A stretch of DNA of 62,954 nt, taken from contig NZ_FCOG02000039.1 of assembly GCF_001544975.2 (NCBI RefSeq), forward strand, positions 1-62,954. The letters run 5' to 3'. Below, in pieces: positions 17,834 to 25,856 of the stretch. The DNA is from Caballeronia arationis (GTDB lineage: Bacteria; Pseudomonadota; Gammaproteobacteria; Burkholderiales; Burkholderiaceae). The notes beneath the pieces are model-generated. The model searched no databases, was not told the origin of the DNA, and was given only the letters and a program-made list of their open reading frames with translations. The stretch's first letter is position 1. Each line of letters opens with the position of its first letter. The position numbers and the translations under genes are program-made.

Positions 17834-18259
17834 ATGAAAGAGCTTGTCCGCGGCGAGACGCGCAACCTAAGCAAAAAAGATTTCGAGCAACTTTCGGCGT
17901 TTCGGTACCAGATGCGGCGCTTTGAGCGCTTCTCTGAGCAGGCCGCCCACGGGGAAGGCGTTACGCCGCTGCAGTATCTGCTACTGCTGCATATTCGCGG
18001 CTATCCCGGCCGCGACTGGGCGACGATCGGCGAATTGGCCGAACGACTGCAGTCACACCACCACGGCGTCGTCGCGCTGGTGACGCGTTGCGAAGCGCTC
18101 GATCTCGTGCGGCGCCAGGTCAGTCAGACGGATCGGCGGCAGGTCGAAGTGCATTTGCAGAAGGCGGGTGAGCAGGCGCTCGCGCGGCTCGCGCAACTTC
18201 ATCGCGCGGAGCTAAAGTCGCTGCAGGGCTCTTTCCGCGTGCCTCAAATCGACTTCTGA
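17834..18259 (+). CDS. MarR-family transcriptional regulator (candidate regulator of the palindrome regulon)
   Basis: A 141-residue winged-helix regulator of the MarR type, binding DNA as a dimer. Helical N-terminus, then the winged helix-turn-helix around residues 55-110 (ATIGELAERLQSHHHGVVALVTRCEALDLVRRQ and SQTDRRQVEVHLQ, the wing). No cysteine is conserved as a redox sensor in the N-terminal helix. The gene overlaps the best copy of the ATCAC-N3-GTGAT palindrome in its promoter and is followed after 17 bases by the ClC channel gene, clearly one operon. It is the only local regulator whose promoter has this palindrome, so I infer that it binds it. The ligand is unknown. Confidence 0.92.
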   Translation: MKELVRGETRNLSKKDFEQLSAFRYQMRRFERFSEQAAHGEGVTPLQYLLLLHIRGYPGRDWATIGELAERLQSHHHGVVALVTRCEALDLVRRQVSQTDRRQVEVHLQKAGEQALARLAQLHRAELKSLQGSFRVPQIDF

Positions 18260-18276
18260 CGGGTTTTCAACGCCTC

Positions 18277-20052
18277 ATGAACCTTCATTCGACCCGGCGC
18301 GACTTCGCGGCGAATGCCCGGCTGCCCGGCATTTCCGCGCTCGCCTCCGTGATCGGCGGTATCGCCACGCTCGCGGCGTTCGTGCTGCTCTCGCTCATCC
18401 ATCTGTTCACCAACCTGTTTTTCTTCGGCAGCTTTTCGTTCGCGGACCGCTCACCCGCTGACAACACGCTCGGACTCTGGGTGATCGTCGTGCCAGTTAT
18501 CGGCGGGCTCATCGTCGGACTGATGGCGCGTTTCGGCTCCGAGAAGATTCGCGGCCACGGCATCCCCGAAGCGATCGAGGCGATTTTGTTCGGCAAGAGT
18601 CGCATGTCGCCGAAAGTCGCCGTGCTGAAGCCGCTGTCGTCGGGGATTGTGATCGGCAGCGGCGGGCCGTTCGGTGCCGAAGGCCCGATCATCATGACGG
18701 GAGGCGCGCTCGGCTCGCTGATCGCGCAGTGCGTGAAGGTGACCGCCGCGGAACGCAAGACGCTGCTCGTCGCCGGAGCGGCCGCGGGCATGACGGCCGT
18801 GTTCGGCACGCCCGTGGCCGCCGTGCTGCTCGCCGTCGAACTGCTGCTCTTCGAGTGGCGGCCGCGCAGCTTCCTGCCGGTCGCGCTCGCGTGCGCAGTG
18901 GCCGGGTTCGCGCGGGTCGCGTTCTTCGGGCAAGGACCGCTCTTTCCGCTCGTGACGGCGCCGCCCGGCGCGTTGTCGCTCGTGTCGTGCGTGATTGCGG
19001 GGTTGCTGTCGGGTGCGCTGGCGTCCGGGCTGTCGGCGGCGCTCTACAAGACCGAGGATCTCTTTGGCAAGCTCCCCATCCACTGGATGTGGTGGCCCGC
19101 GATCGGCGGACTCGTAATCGGCATCGGCGGATATATCGAGCCGCGCGCGCTCGGCGTCGGCTATGACGTGATCGGCGATTTGCTGCATCAGCACGTCGCG
19201 TTGCAGGTCGCCGTCGCGATCCTCGCCGTGAAGGCGATCATCTGGGTCGTCGCGCTCGGGTCGGGGACCTCGGGCGGCGTGCTCGCGCCGCTCCTGATGC
19301 TCGGCGCGGGGCTCGGCACCGTGCTCGCGCCCGTGCTGCCCGGCGGCGAGCCGGCGCTGTGGCCGCTCGTCTGCATGGCCGCGACGCTCGGCGCCACGCT
19401 GGGCGCGCCGCTTACCGCGATCGTCTTCGCGTTCGGTCTCACGCACGACGTCAACGCGCTCTTGCCGCTGCTCGCGGCAACGCTCGTCGCGCACGGCTTC
19501 ACGACCGTCGTCATGAAGCGCTCGATCATGACGGAGAAGATCGCGCGGCGCGGCTATCACATCTATCGCGAATATGGCGTCGATCCGCTGGAGCGGCATC
19601 ACGTCGACGAGGTGATGTCGCGCGGCGTGCAGACGATCGACGCCGGCCTGACCGTGCGCGACGCGCTCGCGACCTTCTTCGGCGACGCGCAGACGCATCG
19701 CGCGTATCCGGCCGTGCGCGACGGCGCGGTGATCGGCATGGTCGACCGGGCGACGCTCGCGCTCGATGTGGAAACGACTGTCGCCGATGCGCTGCGCGGC
19801 GTGGCGCCCGTCGTCGCGCTGCCCGGCGAAACCTGCCGGCTGGTCGCGACGCGGCTCGCCGTCCACGGCCTCGAACGGCTGCCGGTTGTCGCGGACAATG
19901 AGACGCGGCGGCTGATCGGCATCGTGTCGCGCAGCGATCTCGTGAAACCGTCGCTCGCCCATTTCGATGAAGAGCACAAGCGCGAGCGCTTCCGGCGAAT
20001 TCGCGTAGGCGGGTCGAAGACGCGTTTATTTCGTGCGGGCCGCGGCGGCTGA
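18277..20052 (+). CDS. ClC-family chloride channel/transporter with C-terminal CBS domains
   Basis: A 591-residue inner-membrane anion channel or H+/anion antiporter. Ion-binding motifs are present: GSGGPFGAEGPI (~125, containing the gating glutamate of GxEGP), and GSGTSGGVLAPL (~328). About ten or more membrane helices span residues 20-420. Two CBS domains follow (VDEVMSRGVQTID ~443, and RLIGIVSRSDLV near 550). The coding sequence is clearly richer in GC than its neighbours. It is co-transcribed with marR from operator site E. Substrate could be chloride, fluoride, nitrate or nitrite; the family does not decide this. Confidence 0.94.
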   Translation: MNLHSTRRDFAANARLPGISALASVIGGIATLAAFVLLSLIHLFTNLFFFGSFSFADRSPADNTLGLWVIVVPVIGGLIVGLMARFGSEKIRGHGIPEAIEAILFGKSRMSPKVAVLKPLSSGIVIGSGGPFGAEGPIIMTGGALGSLIAQCVKVTAAERKTLLVAGAAAGMTAVFGTPVAAVLLAVELLLFEWRPRSFLPVALACAVAGFARVAFFGQGPLFPLVTAPPGALSLVSCVIAGLLSGALASGLSAALYKTEDLFGKLPIHWMWWPAIGGLVIGIGGYIEPRALGVGYDVIGDLLHQHVALQVAVAILAVKAIIWVVALGSGTSGGVLAPLLMLGAGLGTVLAPVLPGGEPALWPLVCMAATLGATLGAPLTAIVFAFGLTHDVNALLPLLAATLVAHGFTTVVMKRSIMTEKIARRGYHIYREYGVDPLERHHVDEVMSRGVQTIDAGLTVRDALATFFGDAQTHRAYPAVRDGAVIGMVDRATLALDVETTVADALRGVAPVVALPGETCRLVATRLAVHGLERLPVVADNETRRLIGIVSRSDLVKPSLAHFDEEHKRERFRRIRVGGSKTRLFRAGRGG

Positions 20053-20118
20053 GACGATGCTTGAAGCGTTACTTGCAGACAAACCCGGTTTTGAGGCCCG
20101 TCCGTCCTCACACATTAC

Positions 20119-20138
20119 CTCACGTTGTGATCTATAAT
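20119..20138 (+). promoter_or_regulatory. Operator-promoter site F (CTCAC-GTT-GTGAT, -10 TATAAT)
   Basis: Palindrome at 20119-20131 with one mismatch, and a perfect TATAAT starting one base later (20133). It precedes the small membrane protein gene (20245) and the usp gene (20494), with a leader of ~100 bases. Confidence 0.75.
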
Positions 20139-20244
20139 TAAATCGTAGGTTGGGTCAGTTTTCGCTGCCCGCTCGCAAGCGGGCCTGTCGTGCTGGTCTG
20201 ATTTCGAGCAGTGGCCGAGGTAGACCGGCTAAGGGGGAACGATC

Positions 20245-20430
20245 ATGGTTATTACCAGTGACTTCGAGATCGGTTATTTGATCATCGCGTCCGCGCTTCT
20301 GGGCGTCATTCTGGTCGGTGCGCTCCTTGCCGCTATCCACCTTGATCGATGGCACCCTAAGCTCGTAGGCGCCGCGATCGGTGCATTAGTCGGTTTTGCG
20401 CTGATTGAGGCGGTACCGCTCATTACCTAG
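20245..20430 (+). CDS. Small two-helix membrane protein
   Basis: A 61-residue protein with two hydrophobic helices (~9-32 and ~42-60) separated by HLDRWHPK. ATG 20245 follows AGGGGG. It lies between operator-promoter site F and the universal stress protein gene (63 bases downstream) and is probably co-transcribed with it. Family and function are unknown. Confidence 0.65.
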   Translation: MVITSDFEIGYLIIASALLGVILVGALLAAIHLDRWHPKLVGAAIGALVGFALIEAVPLIT

Positions 20431-20493
20431 TCATCGAACAGGTAATAGCCCACCGGATTTGTCAACGGTGGAGACTCATCGACGGCCTCAACG

Positions 20494-20940
20494 ATGTTCT
20501 CAATCGATCGGATACTTCTCTGTTATGACGGTACGGCAAGCGGTCAAGCTTCGCTGCGATGCGGTTCGGCGCTCGTCCGCCAGTTGAACGCCGAAGCACA
20601 TTTGTTAGCGGTGCTCGAGTGTTGCTGCGGCGCCGGTGGTTTCGACCCGCTTCCCGCTGTCGAATTCGATCTCGACGAAAAGACTGCCATGGCGATTCTT
20701 CATGAAGGCGTGGAGAGGTTGCGCGCTTCGACGGCCGCGGCAACGGGTCACTTGCTGTTGGGAAATCCTGTCGATGAAGTTTCCCGATTGGCGAACATAG
20801 TAAGGGCGGATCTGATTGTGATCGGGCAGAGCCCGGGAAGCGCATTTGCGCGCGGGTGGACGAGCGACAATTCCACGCTGCTGCTGCGCCGTGTGACCTG
20901 CGGTGTATTGTTCGAAAGCGCGTCGGTCGCGTCAGTTTGA
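20494..20940 (+). CDS. Universal stress protein (UspA family)
   Basis: A 148-residue UspA-fold protein. The first strand RILLCYDGTASGQASL is typical. The C-terminal nucleotide-loop region reads VIGQSPGSAFARGW and ends STLLLRRVTCGVLF. The family helps survival under growth arrest, oxidants or low oxygen. It is a paralogue of the Usp at 22451-22993 (shared GFDxxPAVxFxLxE and GHLxxGNPxxxxxxxA patterns). It follows the small membrane protein gene behind operator site F. Confidence 0.88.
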   Translation: MFSIDRILLCYDGTASGQASLRCGSALVRQLNAEAHLLAVLECCCGAGGFDPLPAVEFDLDEKTAMAILHEGVERLRASTAAATGHLLLGNPVDEVSRLANIVRADLIVIGQSPGSAFARGWTSDNSTLLLRRVTCGVLFESASVASV

Positions 20941-21012
20941 CTTGTTTGACTGAAGAGTGTCGCGTTCCGCTTAAACGCGCCGTAAGTAGGTTCGGTGCAT
21001 ATTACTATTGAA

Positions 21013-21171
21013 ATGGACATTCACTTTTACTGGGTACTCTTCTTCCTCGCGCTGGTATTGCTCGCCGCCATCGGTTTCGGTTTGTCGAGTTGTGTTAAAG
21101 AAGATCCGTTTACGGCTCATCAACGGGTTGAGGAGCGATCGAGGCGTGTGACCGGAGACCAGCAAAAATAA
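21013..21171 (+). CDS. Small single-pass membrane protein, 52 aa
   Basis: A short protein with one transmembrane helix (YWVLFFLALVLLAAIGFGL) and a charged tail (HQRVEERSRRVTGDQQK). It starts with ATG 21013, 72 bases after the usp stop codon, without a strong ribosome binding site. It resembles the small membrane proteins found near cytochrome or stress genes, but no family was recognised. Confidence 0.45.
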   Translation: MDIHFYWVLFFLALVLLAAIGFGLSSCVKEDPFTAHQRVEERSRRVTGDQQK

Positions 21172-21240
21172 CAGACCTCGGACACTTCCACCTCCGGCCC
21201 ATGTGTGGCTGCGTCTGAAGTGCGTTCAGTCGACAGTTAC

Positions 21241-21253
21241 ATCACGGAATGAC
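21241..21253. promoter_or_regulatory. Weak copy of the palindrome (ATCAC-GGA-ATGAC)
   Basis: The left half matches fully and the right half has one further mismatch. No TATAAT-like box follows on either strand at the usual spacing, and no gene starts close by. This may be a relic or chance. Confidence 0.25.
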
Positions 21254-21392
21254 TTCGTCTGTCCGCGGTCGCTCCGAAAGAAACCCGCGCGTATGCACTT
21301 GCCACTCTCAAACGAATCCAGTCAGAGCACTGCGTTTCAGGCAATAACGGTTGAACGTCAACATAGCGCAGGATCGACTCGCCCCTCCCGGC

Positions 21393-22295
21393 TCAGGCTG
21401 GGAACGCGCCCGTCGAGAGATAGCGATCTCCTCGATCACACACGACGAAGACAATCGTCGCATTTTGCACCTCGTGAGCGATCCGCAGCGCGACCGCACA
21501 TGCTCCACCGGTGGAAATTCCGCAAAAAATGCCTTCGATCGCGGCAAGACGACGTGCGGTCACTTCAGCCTGCGACTGGCTCACACTTTCAGTTCGGTCA
21601 ATCCGGCGAGGATCAAAGAAAGCGGGTAAGTACTGCGCCGGCCATTTGCGTATGCCTGGAATGCGAGCGCCCTCTTCTGGTTGCACGCCGACTATCTGCG
21701 TGTCAGCGCTTCGTTCTTTCAGATAACGGCTCACGCCCATAATCGTGCCGGTCGTACCCATCGCTGAAACAAAATGCGTAACGGCACCGCCTGTATCGTT
21801 CCAGATCTCCGGACCGGTCGTCTCATAGTGGGCAAGAGGGTTGTCAGGGTTGGAAAATTGGTCCAGAACCACGCCTCGACCTTCGCGCGCCATCTCAGTT
21901 GCGGCGTCGCGCGCCAACTCCATGCCGCCCTGAGATGGGGTCAGAATCAACTCAGCGCCATACGCCCGCATACTCGTACGGCGTTCCGCTGACACATCTT
22001 CAGGCATGACGAGCATCATCTTGTAGCCGCGAAAAGCTGCCGTCATGGCCAGCGCGATTCCGGTGTTTCCGCTTGTGGCCTCGATTAGCACGTCTCCATG
22101 ATGTATCTGACCGCGCCGCTCGGCTCCCGTGATCATGGACAGCGCAGCGCGATCCTTCACCGAACCGGCTGGGTTGCTGCCTTCCAACTTTCCCAAGATG
22201 ACGTTGTTGCGCTCCCGCATTGCTTCATCGGGAAGCCGCACGAGCTGAACGAGGGAGGTTTTTCCGATGGTGTCGGCGATGGTTAGATAGCGCAT
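21393..22295 (-). CDS. cysM: Cysteine synthase, CysM type
   Basis: A ~300-residue PLP enzyme that makes cysteine from O-acetylserine (or O-phosphoserine) and sulfide or thiosulfate. The PLP lysine lies in NPAGSVKDRAA (~residue 45). The phosphate-binding loop of the cofactor is TSGNTGIALA (~75). The C-terminal GIFCGISTGGA region is also typical. ATG 22295 is used, since the frame's earlier start is only a TTG. It stands alone on the minus strand between two usp genes; cysteine supply could serve redox defence. No palindrome was found directly upstream. Confidence 0.9.
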   Translation of the reverse strand: MRYLTIADTIGKTSLVQLVRLPDEAMRERNNVILGKLEGSNPAGSVKDRAALSMITGAERRGQIHHGDVLIEATSGNTGIALAMTAAFRGYKMMLVMPEDVSAERRTSMRAYGAELILTPSQGGMELARDAATEMAREGRGVVLDQFSNPDNPLAHYETTGPEIWNDTGGAVTHFVSAMGTTGTIMGVSRYLKERSADTQIVGVQPEEGARIPGIRKWPAQYLPAFFDPRRIDRTESVSQSQAEVTARRLAAIEGIFCGISTGGACAVALRIAHEVQNATIVFVVCDRGDRYLSTGAFPA

Positions 22296-22450
22296 GTGCA
22301 ATTTATGAGGGTGCTAGGGATGGGCCAGGGTGTGGGCGCAAATGGACGCGGCCGACTTAACGGCGTCTGGCGGGCGCAGCCTCAGGCGATCCAAGCGCGC
22401 CTGTTTGATCAGACGCCGCACGGTTTCCTGAGTAATCGGTGCTCGCAAAG

Positions 22451-22993
22451 TCAATGGACAACTGAGTGCTCGTCAACCCGTGGCGCCGCTACCTCCCGCA
22501 CCTCATCGCCCGCCGAGACGCCTTCATCGTTCGCCGTCCAAGCGTCCTCGGGATTCCCTGTATCCATCGCAACGAGAACGCTGCACGAAAGTCGGTCCAG
22601 CAGTCGTCCATCGTCCTGGCCAGTCCACCAGCGTGCAAGAAGACCGCTTCGATGGTGGCCTACGACAACGAGGTCGACCTTTAGCGTTTCGGCAAACGCC
22701 GGTATTTGATTCATTGGATTTCCGATCGCGAGGTGGCCGATGGCGACCACGCCCAGTTCGGCGAGCCTTTTGACGCCTTCATCCAGGACCTCTTTGGCGG
22801 ACTCTTCTTCCAGATTGAAGGGTACGGCCGGCACGACGTCGAAGCCCCTTAACCACGCAGCGTCGTCCAACACCGCAAGGAGATGTGTCTCAGCGCCAAG
22901 TTGTTGAGCGAGTGCGGCGCCCAGCCGCAACGCGCAGCGTCCCTCACGCGTGGCGTTGTAACACAATAGAATCCGGCGATATGTGGCCATCAT
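22451..22993 (-). CDS. Universal stress protein (second copy)
   Basis: A 180-residue UspA-family protein, paralogous to 20494-20940 but with a ~30-residue acidic C-terminal extension. First strand RRILLCYNATREG; nucleotide-loop region VVGHHRSGLLARWW; end of fold LSCSVLVAMD. Two ATG codons stand in tandem. The second (22990) has the better spacing from AGGAG. Operator-promoter site G, with a perfect TATAAT on this strand, lies ~60 bases upstream, so this gene is a likely regulon member. Confidence 0.88.
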   Translation of the reverse strand: MMATYRRILLCYNATREGRCALRLGAALAQQLGAETHLLAVLDDAAWLRGFDVVPAVPFNLEEESAKEVLDEGVKRLAELGVVAIGHLAIGNPMNQIPAFAETLKVDLVVVGHHRSGLLARWWTGQDDGRLLDRLSCSVLVAMDTGNPEDAWTANDEGVSAGDEVREVAAPRVDEHSVVH

Positions 22994-23049
22994 GTCTCCT
23001 GCAACGGGATTTTCCCACGAGCCTTCGATGTCAACTGCCTCTCCTTCGC

Positions 23050-23076
23050 ATTATATATCACGTTGTGACATACAAT
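23050..23076. promoter_or_regulatory. Operator-promoter site G, bidirectional (ATCAC-GTT-GTGAC)
   Basis: Palindrome at 23057-23069. On the minus strand TATAAT starts one base after it (23055-23050), facing the usp gene. On the plus strand TACAAT starts one base after it (23071). The plus-strand transcript would run antisense to DUF2934 and cytochrome c. Confidence 0.75.
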
Positions 23077-23133
23077 GACGGGTCTTTTCGATGCGGTTCT
23101 GCCCAAATGTTGATGGTCTAATGATGGTGTTCG

Positions 23134-23298
23134 TCAGCGTTGCGGCTGCGGTCTTGACTTTTCCTCGATGACTTCCTGTTCGACCATTTCACGCGCCTGT
23201 CGCCAATACTCGTCGGCACAGCCTTCCATGCTTCCGTCTTGCTGCCAGAGTTGATAGGCTCGTTTGCGGATTCGCTCCTCGAGTGTTAGCTTGTCCAT
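23134..23298 (-). CDS. DUF2934 family small protein
   Basis: A 54-residue protein with the DUF2934 signature: LEERIRKRAYQLWQQDGSMEG followed by EYWRQAREM. The family is a short helical protein frequent in rhizobia and Burkholderiales, of unknown function. The ATG at 23298 has no strong ribosome binding site. It lies between the usp gene and the cytochrome c gene on the same strand. Confidence 0.7.
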   Translation of the reverse strand: MDKLTLEERIRKRAYQLWQQDGSMEGCADEYWRQAREMVEQEVIEEKSRPQPQR

Positions 23299-23361
23299 CG
23301 GTATGCTTGTCGTTGGTAATCAGGTGCCTATGCAGGCGATCCGCGAAGCTGCGGCGGTGTT

Positions 23362-24705
23362 TCATTTATGTATACCGTCGCGCAGCGCCGTCACTTGATG
23401 GGTGGTGACGGGCGCCGCGTTATTGCCCCACGTGTTGCGAACAAACGTCAGGACCCGCGCCATCTCCTCGCTCGTCAGCTTTTTGTTGAACGCGGGCATC
23501 TTTTCGCACGGTGGACCGCCCGCGGTCTCTGGGCTTTGCCCCCCTTCGACCAAGAGGCGAATCAGCGATGTCGGGTCCGCTGCAAGGACAGCCGGATTGC
23601 CCGCGAGCCTCGGGTACTTCAATGGCTTTCCTGTGCCGTCGGCCTGGTGGCATTTAGCGCAGAACGACAAAAAAATGCCCGCGCCCGGACGTTGGACCGC
23701 GCCCGTTCGCATTGCATCAACACCCTGTCGAGCGCGCAACGAACGCGGCTCATAAGTGCCTGATTGGCGCTGGGCTGGCAGGCTTTTCAGGTAACGCGCA
23801 ATGGCGTTCAGATCGGCGTCGCTCATGTATTGCGTGCTGTCCTCGACGACTTGCACCATGCTGCCGAAGGTCACAAGCCCGCCACCGTGACCGTTTTTCA
23901 GAAACGACCCAATGTGTTCGGCCGGCACGCGTCCGAGTCCAGAACCCGGATCCGACGTGAGATTGGGCGCAAACCAATGATCATTTACGCCGCCGGTCAG
24001 ATAAACATCCGCGTTCTCCGTGTAGGCGCGCTCTTCAAAAGCCGGGCCGCGCGGCGTGTGGCAGGCTCCGCAGTGTCCAAGTGCCTGCACCAGGTAAGCC
24101 CCGCGATTCCACTGCGCGTCGCGCCCATGGCGCGGTTCATAGACATTGTTCGGTGCGAACGCCAGGTTCCAGAAAGCCAGAACCCAGCGCTGGTTGAAAG
24201 GGAAAGGCAACTCGGTCGCAGGCGGTTGCGTATGAACGGGCTGAATGCCGTGCATGAAGTACGCATAGAGCGCACGCATATCGTCGTCCGTAATCTTCGA
24301 GTACGACGGATAGGGCATCGCCGGGTACAAATGCTTTCCGCCGCGTGCGACGCCCCCGCGCAGTGTGCGTGCAAAATCGTGGTAACTGTAGGCGCCGATG
24401 CCATATTGCGCGTCAGGCGTGATGTTGCTGCTGACGATCGTACCGAAAGGAGATGCCATTCCCAAGCCGCCCGCAAACGGTGCGCCGCCCTTCGGCGCCG
24501 TATGACAACCAGCGCAGTCCGCGGCCTTGGCGAGGTAATCGCCCCGCGCGATCAGCGCCGCGTCGTCGGTCGACGTGACCGTCGTAACCGGACGGATCTG
24601 GTCCGGACGGTTCGCGTCGGTCGCTTCTGCAATGCCAACCCCGCCGGCGTTCGTCGTCAGGACCGACACGAAAAGCAGCGCAAGAATTGCTCGAGCTCTA
24701 TACAT
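23362..24705 (-). CDS. Three-haem cytochrome c (sugar/alcohol dehydrogenase subunit type)
   Basis: A 447-residue exported cytochrome c. A signal peptide (ARAILALLFVSVLTTNAGG) is followed by three CxxCH haem sites: CAGCH (~65), CGACH (~212) and CAKCH (~350). This plan matches the cytochrome subunit of membrane-bound gluconate, sorbitol or alcohol dehydrogenases, which pass electrons to ubiquinone or an oxidase. It is the last gene of the long minus-strand operon and follows a small membrane protein gene by four bases. The likely partner, the GMC dehydrogenase at 31932-33575, is in the same operon but separated from it by the caa3 oxidase genes. Confidence 0.92.
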   Translation of the reverse strand: MYRARAILALLFVSVLTTNAGGVGIAEATDANRPDQIRPVTTVTSTDDAALIARGDYLAKAADCAGCHTAPKGGAPFAGGLGMASPFGTIVSSNITPDAQYGIGAYSYHDFARTLRGGVARGGKHLYPAMPYPSYSKITDDDMRALYAYFMHGIQPVHTQPPATELPFPFNQRWVLAFWNLAFAPNNVYEPRHGRDAQWNRGAYLVQALGHCGACHTPRGPAFEERAYTENADVYLTGGVNDHWFAPNLTSDPGSGLGRVPAEHIGSFLKNGHGGGLVTFGSMVQVVEDSTQYMSDADLNAIARYLKSLPAQRQSGTYEPRSLRARQGVDAMRTGAVQRPGAGIFLSFCAKCHQADGTGKPLKYPRLAGNPAVLAADPTSLIRLLVEGGQSPETAGGPPCEKMPAFNKKLTSEEMARVLTFVRNTWGNNAAPVTTHQVTALRDGIHK

Positions 24706-24709
24706 GACT

Positions 24710-25216
24710 TCACCACCTCGCGCACGGCGACACAACCAAAGCCGCCATCGCTGTCAGCAATAGTCCAAGCAAAAAAATGAAACTGCCGAGGACGCCGACC
24801 AGAGCGAGAAAATGCACGCGCTTTCGCTCGCGCAAGCCCGCTGAATTCGGCCCATCGGAGTCGGCATATTCATTCCTGGCCGCTCGCCAGCTCGTCCACG
24901 CCGCCACCAAGCCCAAGCTCCCGACCACGAACGACCCCGCACTGACAGCGGCAATGATCCGCAAAAGCGCTGTGAGCTCCGGAGCAGACAACGGATGTTC
25001 CGTCGGAAAACAGGCGTGTGAGGCTAGCGCTTCACATATGCAGATCTGAATGATCCAGGCGAGCGGGGCGGCAACGATACCCGCCAGCACGAGTGACGGG
25101 CGGACCTCGCCGCGCTTCGGTGCTGGATGAGTTTCGCGCCGCGATCGGCCAGCGTCGTCGGAGGGCGGCGACGCAGAACCGGACGGTGGCCGAACCAGTT
25201 GCGCAAGCACGTTCAT
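24710..25216 (-). CDS. Membrane protein of the caa3 oxidase operon
   Basis: A ~168-residue protein with about four hydrophobic segments (LVLAGIVAAPLAWIIQICI, ELTALLRIIAAVSAGSFVVG, and two near the C-terminus). I do not recognise a named family. Its place right after oxidase subunit III suggests a small oxidase-associated subunit. AGGAGG directly abuts ATG 25216, which is too close. The GTG two codons later (25210) has six-base spacing and may be the true start. Confidence 0.65.
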   Translation of the reverse strand: MNVLAQLVRPPSGSASPPSDDAGRSRRETHPAPKRGEVRPSLVLAGIVAAPLAWIIQICICEALASHACFPTEHPLSAPELTALLRIIAAVSAGSFVVGSLGLVAAWTSWRAARNEYADSDGPNSAGLRERKRVHFLALVGVLGSFIFLLGLLLTAMAALVVSPCARW

Positions 25217-25247
25217 CCTCCTAAAAGCACGCACCTGAGGCACATAC

Positions 25248-25856
25248 CTAAAGCACGTAGGGCGACAAGTACAGCGTCGTAAAGATGAATAACCACACGA
25301 CGTCCACGAAGTGCCAATACAGCCCACCGATGGTTAGCGCGGCGCATCGCCTTTCGTCGAAATATCCGAGGGCAGTCCACGTCAGCAACAAAACCAGGAT
25401 GACGATTCCCACCAGCACGTGCAGCAGGTGGAACCCCGTGATGGTGAAGTACAGCGAGCCATACAGATGAGTCATCGGGCCATACGGATGGTCGTGCCAC
25501 TCTTTGAGCTGAACACCAACGAAAACGGCCCCCAGCAAGATACCGACGCCCATCGATGCCACCCCAAGCCGCAGTCGTTTGCGCCGAACGCATCGTTCAC
25601 AGAACCACACGAAGACGCTGCTGGAAAGCAAAACCACCGTGTTGGCGCCCCCGATTCCGAGTTTTGGCAGACCTTCCGGAGGCCAATGCTGCGCCGATTG
25701 TGAGGCGAGATAGAGATACGAAAAAATCAAATAGCCGAATAGAGCGGACTCGGTGGCGATCATGGTCCACACGCCCCACCAACCACTGGATCGCTCGCCC
25801 GCGCTGCCGATTGGCAAGGCACGCGTGGTGTTGAAACCATCGATCGCATCAGCCAA
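25248..25856 (-). CDS. ctaE: Cytochrome c oxidase subunit III
   Basis: A 202-residue haem-copper oxidase subunit III with five membrane helices, the short bacterial form. Typical segments are TESALFGYLIFSYLYL (contains the conserved glutamate of helix III-type subunits), ITGFHLLHVLVGIV and GGLYWHFVDVVWLFIFTTLYL. It overlaps the end of subunit I by eight bases, so translation is coupled. It works in the inner membrane with subunits I and II encoded upstream. Confidence 0.93.
   Translation of the reverse strand: MADAIDGFNTTRALPIGSAGERSSGWWGVWTMIATESALFGYLIFSYLYLASQSAQHWPPEGLPKLGIGGANTVVLLSSSVFVWFCERCVRRKRLRLGVASMGVGILLGAVFVGVQLKEWHDHPYGPMTHLYGSLYFTITGFHLLHVLVGIVILVLLLTWTALGYFDERRCAALTIGGLYWHFVDVVWLFIFTTLYLSPYVL

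Noticed and set aside
18451..19977. A 508-codon open frame antisense to the ClC gene
   Set aside because: It is very rich in Arg, Asp, His and Gln, has no family-like motifs, and mirrors the GC-rich ClC coding sequence, which has clear channel motifs. This is a typical high-GC shadow.
22302..22450. A minus-strand reading ITQETVRRLIKQARLDRLRL that faintly recalls a tyrosine recombinase tail
   Set aside because: It is too short, and no catalytic RHRY residues can be placed, so no integrase claim is made.
23764..24780. A 338-codon plus-strand frame antisense to the cytochrome c gene
   Set aside because: The minus strand has three CxxCH sites and a signal peptide. The antisense frame is arginine-rich and featureless.
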